A stretch of DNA of 64,000 nt. Source: Streptomyces hiroshimensis (GTDB lineage Bacteria; Actinomycetota; Actinomycetes; Streptomycetales; Streptomycetaceae). A program made the position numbers and the translations under genes. Each line of letters starts with the position of its first letter. Position 1 is the first letter of the stretch. The stretch is from NCBI RefSeq assembly GCF_014650335.1, contig NZ_BMUT01000015.1:68309-132308 (forward strand). The letters run 5' to 3'. Below the pieces are notes generated by a model. That model was not told the origin of the DNA, did not search any database, and saw only the letters and a program-made list of their open reading frames with translations. Positions 60,137 through 64,000 of this stretch are shown here, in pieces.

Positions 60137-61461
60137 CCGTTCTGGACACGGAGAACTGGCCGATGGCGGGTGAGGCCGGGGAGTTCGCCCTCGACTCCGT
60201 CGAGCGCGCCATCGCCGACATCGCCGCCGGCCGACCGGTCGTCGTCGTGGACGACGAGAGCCGCGAGAACGAGGGTGACCTCGTCGTGGCCGCGGAGAAG
60301 GTCACCACCGAGATCGTCGCCTTCATGATGAGCGAGTGCCGCGGGCTGATCTGCGTCCCGCTGGAGGAGGACGACGTCTCCCGGCTCGACCTGCCGCAGA
60401 TGGTCGCGGACAACACCGAGTCCATGCGCACGGCCTTCACCGTCTCCGTCGACGCCTCCCACGCGCACGGCACCGACACCGGCATCTCCGCCGCGGACCG
60501 CGCCGTCACCATCCGCCTGCTCGCCGATCCGGCCGCCGTCCCCGGCGACTTCGTCCGGCCCGGCCACGTCTTCCCGCTGCGCGCCAAGCCCGGCGGCGTC
60601 CTCGCCCGCAACGGCCACACCGAGGCCGGCACCGACCTCGCCCGGCTCGCCGGGCTGCGCCCCGCCGCCGCGATCGTGGAGATCGCCGGCGAGGACGGCG
60701 CGATGCTGCGGCTGCCCGAGCTGATCCCCTTCGCCCGCAAGCACGGCCTCGCGATCATCTCCATCGAGGACCTGATCGCCTACCGCCGGGCGGCGGAGGC
60801 CACGGAGGCCGCAGTTCCGCAGGCCTCCGCGGCCCCGGGCGTCCGCCGCGAGGCGGTCACCCGGCTGCCCACCGCCTCCGGCGAATTCCGCGCCCACGGC
60901 TATCGCTCGACCGCCGACGGCGTCGAGCACATCGCCCTGGTGGCCGGTGACCTCGGTGACGGCGAGGACGTGCTGGTGCGGGTCCACTCCGAATGCCTCA
61001 CGGGCGACGTGTTCGGCTCGCTGCGCTGCGACTGCGGCCCGCAGCTGCAGGCGTCCATGGAGCGCATCGCCGCCGAGGGCGGCGTCGTCCTCTACCTGCG
61101 CGGGCACGAAGGCCGCGGCATCGGTCTGCTGCCGAAGCTGCGCGCCTACGAGCTGCAGGAGGACGGCCGCGACACGCTCGACGCCAACCTCGAACTGGGC
61201 CTGCCCGCGGACGGCCGGGACTACGCGGCCGGCGCGGAGATCCTCGCCGACCTGGGGGTCCGCTCGCTGCGGCTGATGACCAACAACCCCGACAAGAGCA
61301 CGGCCCTGGTCCGCCACGGGCTGAAGGTCACCGGCCGCGAGCCCGTGCCCGTGCAGGCCGGGGAGCACAATCTGCGGTACCTGCGCACGAAGCGGGACCG
61401 CATGGGCCACGACCTGCCCTGGCTGGACGGCGCGCACGTGGCCGCCTGCGACAACCAGTAG
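60133..61461 (+). CDS. ribBA: bifunctional DHBP synthase / GTP cyclohydrolase II
   Basis: A 442-residue fusion. The N-terminal half is 3,4-dihydroxy-2-butanone 4-phosphate synthase (VVVVDDESRENEGDLVVAAE in part; RPGHVFPLRAKPGGVLARNG in part; HTEAGTDLARLAGL). The C-terminal half is GTP cyclohydrolase II with the zinc cysteines in VFGSLRCDCGPQLQ, YLRGHEGRGIGLLPKLRAY and the late GEHNLRYLRTKRDRMGH. The two feed the ribulose 5-phosphate and GTP branches of riboflavin synthesis. ATG 60133 has AAGGAG upstream and overlaps ribM by four bases. A tandem repeat follows the stop. Confidence 0.96.
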   Translation: MTVLDTENWPMAGEAGEFALDSVERAIADIAAGRPVVVVDDESRENEGDLVVAAEKVTTEIVAFMMSECRGLICVPLEEDDVSRLDLPQMVADNTESMRTAFTVSVDASHAHGTDTGISAADRAVTIRLLADPAAVPGDFVRPGHVFPLRAKPGGVLARNGHTEAGTDLARLAGLRPAAAIVEIAGEDGAMLRLPELIPFARKHGLAIISIEDLIAYRRAAEATEAAVPQASAAPGVRREAVTRLPTASGEFRAHGYRSTADGVEHIALVAGDLGDGEDVLVRVHSECLTGDVFGSLRCDCGPQLQASMERIAAEGGVVLYLRGHEGRGIGLLPKLRAYELQEDGRDTLDANLELGLPADGRDYAAGAEILADLGVRSLRLMTNNPDKSTALVRHGLKVTGREPVPVQAGEHNLRYLRTKRDRMGHDLPWLDGAHVAACDNQ

Positions 61462-61517
61462 ACGAATCAGCCAGTAGACGAATCAGCCAGTACACGCATC
61501 ACCAGTAAACGCATCAG
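61455..61517. repeat. four 16-bp tandem near-repeats between ribBA and ribH
   Basis: CCAGTAGACGAATCAG occurs at 61455-61470 and 61471-61486, then CCAGTACACGCATCA (61487-61501) and CCAGTAAACGCATCAG (61502-61517). The first unit contains the TAG stop codon of ribBA, so slippage has extended the spacer. Confidence 0.85.
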
Positions 61518-61544
61518 CATCACACCGAACGAGGAGAGTGGAAC

Positions 61545-62030
61545 GTGAGCGGCAAGGGCGCCCCCGAGCTGAGTGTGAAGAACTGCCAGGACCTGCGGGT
61601 GGCCGTGATCGCCGCGCAGTGGCACGAGAAGGTCATGGACGGCCTGGTCGACGGCGCCCTGCGCGCGCTGCACGACCTCGGCATCGACGAGCCCACCGTG
61701 CTGCGTGTGCCCGGCAGCTGGGAGCTGCCCGTCGCCGCCAAGGTCCTCGCCGGCCGCGGCTACGACGCGATCGTCGCCCTCGGCGTCGTCATCCGCGGCG
61801 GCACCCCGCACTTCGACTACGTGTGCCAGGGCGTCACCCAGGGCCTCACCCAGGTGGCCGTCGGCACCGGCGTCCCCGTCGGCTTCGGCGTCCTCACCTG
61901 TGACGACGACGCCCAGGCCCTGGACCGGGCCGGCCTTGAGGGTTCGAACGAGGACAAGGGCCACGAGGCCGTCACCGCCGCCGTCGCCACGGCGGTACTT
62001 CTGCGCTCGGTGTCCGAGCCCTGGCACTGA
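61545..62030 (+). CDS. ribH: 6,7-dimethyl-8-ribityllumazine synthase
   Basis: A 161-residue lumazine synthase that condenses the ribitylamino-pyrimidine with DHBP. GTG 61545 has GAGGAGAG upstream. Family features: LRVAVIAAQWHEKVMDGLVDG (in part), LRVPGSWELPVAAKVLA, ALGVVIRGGTPHFDYVCQ with the catalytic histidine in the PHFDYVC stretch, and VPVGFGVLTCDDDAQALDRAG (in part). It is the last gene of the riboflavin operon. Confidence 0.96.
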   Translation: MSGKGAPELSVKNCQDLRVAVIAAQWHEKVMDGLVDGALRALHDLGIDEPTVLRVPGSWELPVAAKVLAGRGYDAIVALGVVIRGGTPHFDYVCQGVTQGLTQVAVGTGVPVGFGVLTCDDDAQALDRAGLEGSNEDKGHEAVTAAVATAVLLRSVSEPWH

Positions 62031-62064
62031 CAGCGGGGGCGGACCCCGTAGGGTAGGACGCACC

Positions 62065-62334
62065 ATGTCCAAGAAGACGTTCGAGGAGCTGTTCGCAGAG
62101 CTCCAGCAGAAGGCCGACGGCGACCCCGCCACCTCCCGCACCGCAGAGCTGGTGGGCAAGGGCGTCCATGCCATCGGCAAGAAGGTGGTCGAGGAGGCCG
62201 CCGAGGTGTGGATGGCCGCCGAGTACGAGGGCGCCGACGCCACCGCCGAGGAGATCTCCCAGCTGCTGTACCACGTTCAGGTGATGATGGTCGCCCGCGG
62301 GATCTCCCTGGACGACGTCTACTCCCACCTCTGA
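62065..62334 (+). CDS. hisE: phosphoribosyl-ATP diphosphatase HisE
   Basis: An 89-residue MazG-fold enzyme for the second step of histidine synthesis, hydrolysing PR-ATP to PR-AMP. ATG 62065 begins MSKKTFEELFAELQQKADGD. The metal-binding helix pair is seen in KKVVEEAAEVWMAAEYEG and EEISQLLYHVQVMMVARGIS. It is a stand-alone HisE, as usual in actinobacteria, directly upstream of hisG and 34 bases after ribH. Confidence 0.95.
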   Translation: MSKKTFEELFAELQQKADGDPATSRTAELVGKGVHAIGKKVVEEAAEVWMAAEYEGADATAEEISQLLYHVQVMMVARGISLDDVYSHL

Positions 62335-62414
62335 CCCCGCCGGCACCGGCCCCCGGTGCCATCGCAGTTCCTCCCTACATCCGCACATCCCCACGCACGA
62401 AGGAAACCGACCTC

Positions 62415-63263
62415 ATGCTGCGCATCGCCGTTCCCAACAAGGGTTCTCTCTCCGAGCCTGCGTCGGCGATGCTCCATGAGGCCGGCTACCGCCAGCGCAA
62501 GGACCGCAGGGAGCTCGTCCTCGTCGACTCGGCCAACGACGTCGAGTTCTTCTTCCTCCGCCCGCGCGACATCGCCGTCTACGTGGGCTCCGGCAAGCTC
62601 GACATCGGCATCACCGGCCGCGACCTGCTGCTGGACTCCGGCTCGCAGGCCGAGGAGATCATGCAGCTCGGCTTCGCCGGCTCCACCTTCCGCTACGCCA
62701 CCCGGCCGGGCACGGCCAGGGACGTCAGCGAGTTCGGCGGCATGACCGTCGCCACCTCCTTCTCCGGCCTGGTCACCAAGCACCTCGCCGACAACGGCGT
62801 CGACGCCGCCGTCGTCCACCTCGACGGCGCGGTCGAGACCGCCATCCAGCTCGGCGTCGCCGAGATCATCGCGGACGTGGTCGAGACCGGCACCACCCTG
62901 CGCAACGCCGGCCTGGAGATCATCGGCGAGCCGATCCTGAAGTCCGAGGCCGTCGTCATCCGCCGCTCCGGCGCCCCCGCCGACGACCCCAAGGTGCAGC
63001 AGTTCCTCCGCCGGATGCAGGGCGTCCTCGTCGCCCGCCGGTACGTGATGATGGACTACGACATCCGGGTGGAGCACGTCGAGCGCGCCGTCGCCCTCAC
63101 CCCCGGCCTGGAGTCGCCGACCGTCTCCCCCCTGCACCACGAGGGCTGGGTCGCGGTCCGCTCGATGGTCCCCTCCAGCGACGCCCAGAGCATCATGGAC
63201 GAGCTGTACGAGCTGGGTGCCCGCGCCATCCTCACCACCAACATCCACGCCTGCCGCCTCTGA
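62415..63263 (+). CDS. hisG: ATP phosphoribosyltransferase HisG (long form)
   Basis: A 282-residue long-form HisG, catalysing the first and feedback-controlled step of histidine synthesis. ATG 62415 begins MLRIAVPNKGSLSEPASAML. Seen are DIGITGRDLLLDSG, the PRPP-binding region EIIADVVETGTTLRNAGLEI, and a C-terminal regulatory ACT-like domain (VAVRSMVPSSDAQSIMDELY). Histidine inhibition is expected through this domain. It is coupled in order with hisE, 80 bases apart. Confidence 0.96.
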   Translation: MLRIAVPNKGSLSEPASAMLHEAGYRQRKDRRELVLVDSANDVEFFFLRPRDIAVYVGSGKLDIGITGRDLLLDSGSQAEEIMQLGFAGSTFRYATRPGTARDVSEFGGMTVATSFSGLVTKHLADNGVDAAVVHLDGAVETAIQLGVAEIIADVVETGTTLRNAGLEIIGEPILKSEAVVIRRSGAPADDPKVQQFLRRMQGVLVARRYVMMDYDIRVEHVERAVALTPGLESPTVSPLHHEGWVAVRSMVPSSDAQSIMDELYELGARAILTTNIHACRL

Positions 63264-63311
63264 CCGGCCCGGCCCCTCCACCCAGCGAGAGCACCAGAGA
63301 GCACCAGCGAC

Positions 63312-63776
63312 GTGTCCACGCCCGCATCCCCGTCCGGCCTGCCCGGGCTCCCGGTCACCTTCCGCCCGACCCGCACCCGGATCGTGCTGATGAGCCTGGG
63401 CACGGCCCTGCTCGCCGTCCTCACGGCGGTGTCCTTCCTGCTCGACACGGCCACGGCCGGGGACCGGGCCTCCTTCATCGGCACCGGCCTGCTCGTCTTC
63501 GCCTTCCTCGGGCTGCTCAGCCGGCCCAAGGTGGTCGCCACCCGCGACGGCGTCACCGTGGTCAACCTGACCACGAAGCGTCAGCTGGCGTGGGCCCAGA
63601 TCGTCCGGGTCACCCTGCGACCGGGCGACGCCTGGGTCCATCTGGACCTGGCCGACGGCACGAGCCTGCCGGCCATGGGCATCCAGCCCGGCATCGCCAA
63701 GGAGCAGGCCGTCGCCAACGCCCGGGCCCTGCGCGCCCTGGTGGAGGAGCACGGCACGGGGCACTCCGCCACCTGA
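63312..63776 (+). CDS. PH-domain membrane protein
   Basis: A 154-residue protein starting at GTG 63312. Two hydrophobic segments (IVLMSLGTALLAVLTAVSFLL and FIGTGLLVFAFLGLLS) precede a small bacterial PH-like domain (VVATRDGVTVVNLTTKRQLAW, WAQIVRVTLRPGDAWVHLDL). The common reading is a Streptomyces membrane protein of unknown role, often found after hisG. The start has an AGCGACGTG context with weak ribosome site. Confidence 0.85.
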   Translation: MSTPASPSGLPGLPVTFRPTRTRIVLMSLGTALLAVLTAVSFLLDTATAGDRASFIGTGLLVFAFLGLLSRPKVVATRDGVTVVNLTTKRQLAWAQIVRVTLRPGDAWVHLDLADGTSLPAMGIQPGIAKEQAVANARALRALVEEHGTGHSAT

Positions 63777-63890
63777 TCGCCTTCGTCCCGGGCCGGGTCC
63801 ACGGCCGGGCGGCCCGCGTGTAACCGGGGTTCCTTGATTACTCTGGTGCCACGGGCACACCCATGCCCCGCCCCGCACGAGGAAACGGCC
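63777..63890. other. short intergenic region before the edge ORF
   Basis: This 114-bp stretch follows the PH-domain gene. TTGATTACT near 63835-63843 and ACGAGGAAACG near the end could provide a promoter element and ribosome site for the small ORF at 63891. No terminator hairpin stands out. Confidence 0.35.
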
Positions 63891-63965
63891 GTGAACAGCG
63901 CGGCCCGCGGGGCACCTGCGACCCGAGGAGTGACTCCCTCCGGCAATGGACGGATCGTCCTGTAG
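63891..63965 (+). CDS. possible 24-residue small ORF or leader peptide
   Basis: GTG 63891 with GAGGAAA eight bases upstream opens a 24-codon reading (MNSAARGAPATRGVTPSG then NGRIVL) ending at TAG 63963-63965. Just downstream, CCGCCGCC (63974-63981) can pair with GGCGGCGG (63993-64000) at the window edge. A short translated ORF followed by a hairpin is the layout of an attenuation leader, but no run of regulatory codons is obvious. It may also be an independent small protein. Confidence 0.4.
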   Translation: MNSAARGAPATRGVTPSGNGRIVL

Positions 63966-64000
63966 TACCCGCGCCGCCGCCCGTCCCACAAAGGCGGCGG

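Overview
The window looks like a chromosomal segment of a Streptomyces species or a close relative. It is very GC-rich with GC-ending codons. It carries RbpA behind a SigR-type promoter, two secreted chitinases, a PnuC-like riboflavin transporter inside the riboflavin operon, a split Ppm1/Lnt pair, and two genes with the rare TTA codon. Most of the content is core Streptomyces sequence. The stretches at about 19.4-31 kb and 36-38.5 kb are more accessory in character. No rRNA, insertion sequence, integrase, CRISPR array or replication origin was seen.

Left part (1-18.3 kb): a MocR-type regulator (cut by the window edge) is divergent to YczE. RbpA follows, then the minus-strand run fxsA, ppm1 and lnt. 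Next are an amidohydrolase, an Lrp/AsnC regulator, a small cysteine-motif protein, an acyl-CoA dehydrogenase and a compact GH18 chitinase. After the chitinase lies an unusual unit: a promoter, a complete but non-standard tRNA-Arg(CCU), and, three bases later, the ATG of an 818-residue protein I do not recognise. A secreted lipase overlaps the end of that gene, followed by a DhaL-DhaM fusion without DhaK and a membrane-bound SpoIIE-type phosphatase.

Metal-linked region (18.4-31.2 kb): a PIG-L deacetylase and a FecB/FecCD/ATPase metallophore importer precede a two-gene operon of a cytochrome P450 and a DIT1/PvcA-type isocyanide synthase. Divergent from that operon runs a three-gene copper operon: a Met-rich small membrane protein, a CopA/CtpB-like P-type ATPase and a PCuAC-like protein, each overlapping the next by four bases. 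Then come an ECF sigma factor that closely resembles mycobacterial SigC, a divergent 59-residue zinc-finger protein, a Met/His-rich membrane protein and a holin-like protein. In Mycobacterium tuberculosis SigC is tied to copper acquisition through an isonitrile chalkophore cluster next to ctpB. The layout here suggests a comparable system built on a different type of isocyanide enzyme. This is inference, and it is the main system-level proposal of the annotation.

Middle (31.3-45.3 kb): a GAF-domain regulator and an acetaldehyde-type aldehyde dehydrogenase, a wax ester synthase/DGAT-like protein, a patch of small membrane-protein genes, a frameshifted secreted lectin-like gene, a PQQ-type beta-propeller protein, a GGDEF protein with a TTA codon at position 8, a DUF779 protein, and a methyltransferase translationally coupled to a PAS-GGDEF-EAL protein.

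Right part (45.4-64 kb): a GNAT acetyltransferase, a secreted C39-like peptidase, a uridine-kinase-like protein, a TPR plus AAA+ ATPase of the CbbX/EccA type, an NCS2 permease, a secreted His/Gly/Trp-rich protein, an MFS transporter and a large modular chitinase. The two chitinase promoters share the same repeat architecture. An FMN riboswitch then leads the operon ribD-ribE-ribM-ribBA-ribH, followed by hisE, hisG, a PH-domain membrane protein and a possible 24-codon ORF at the window edge.
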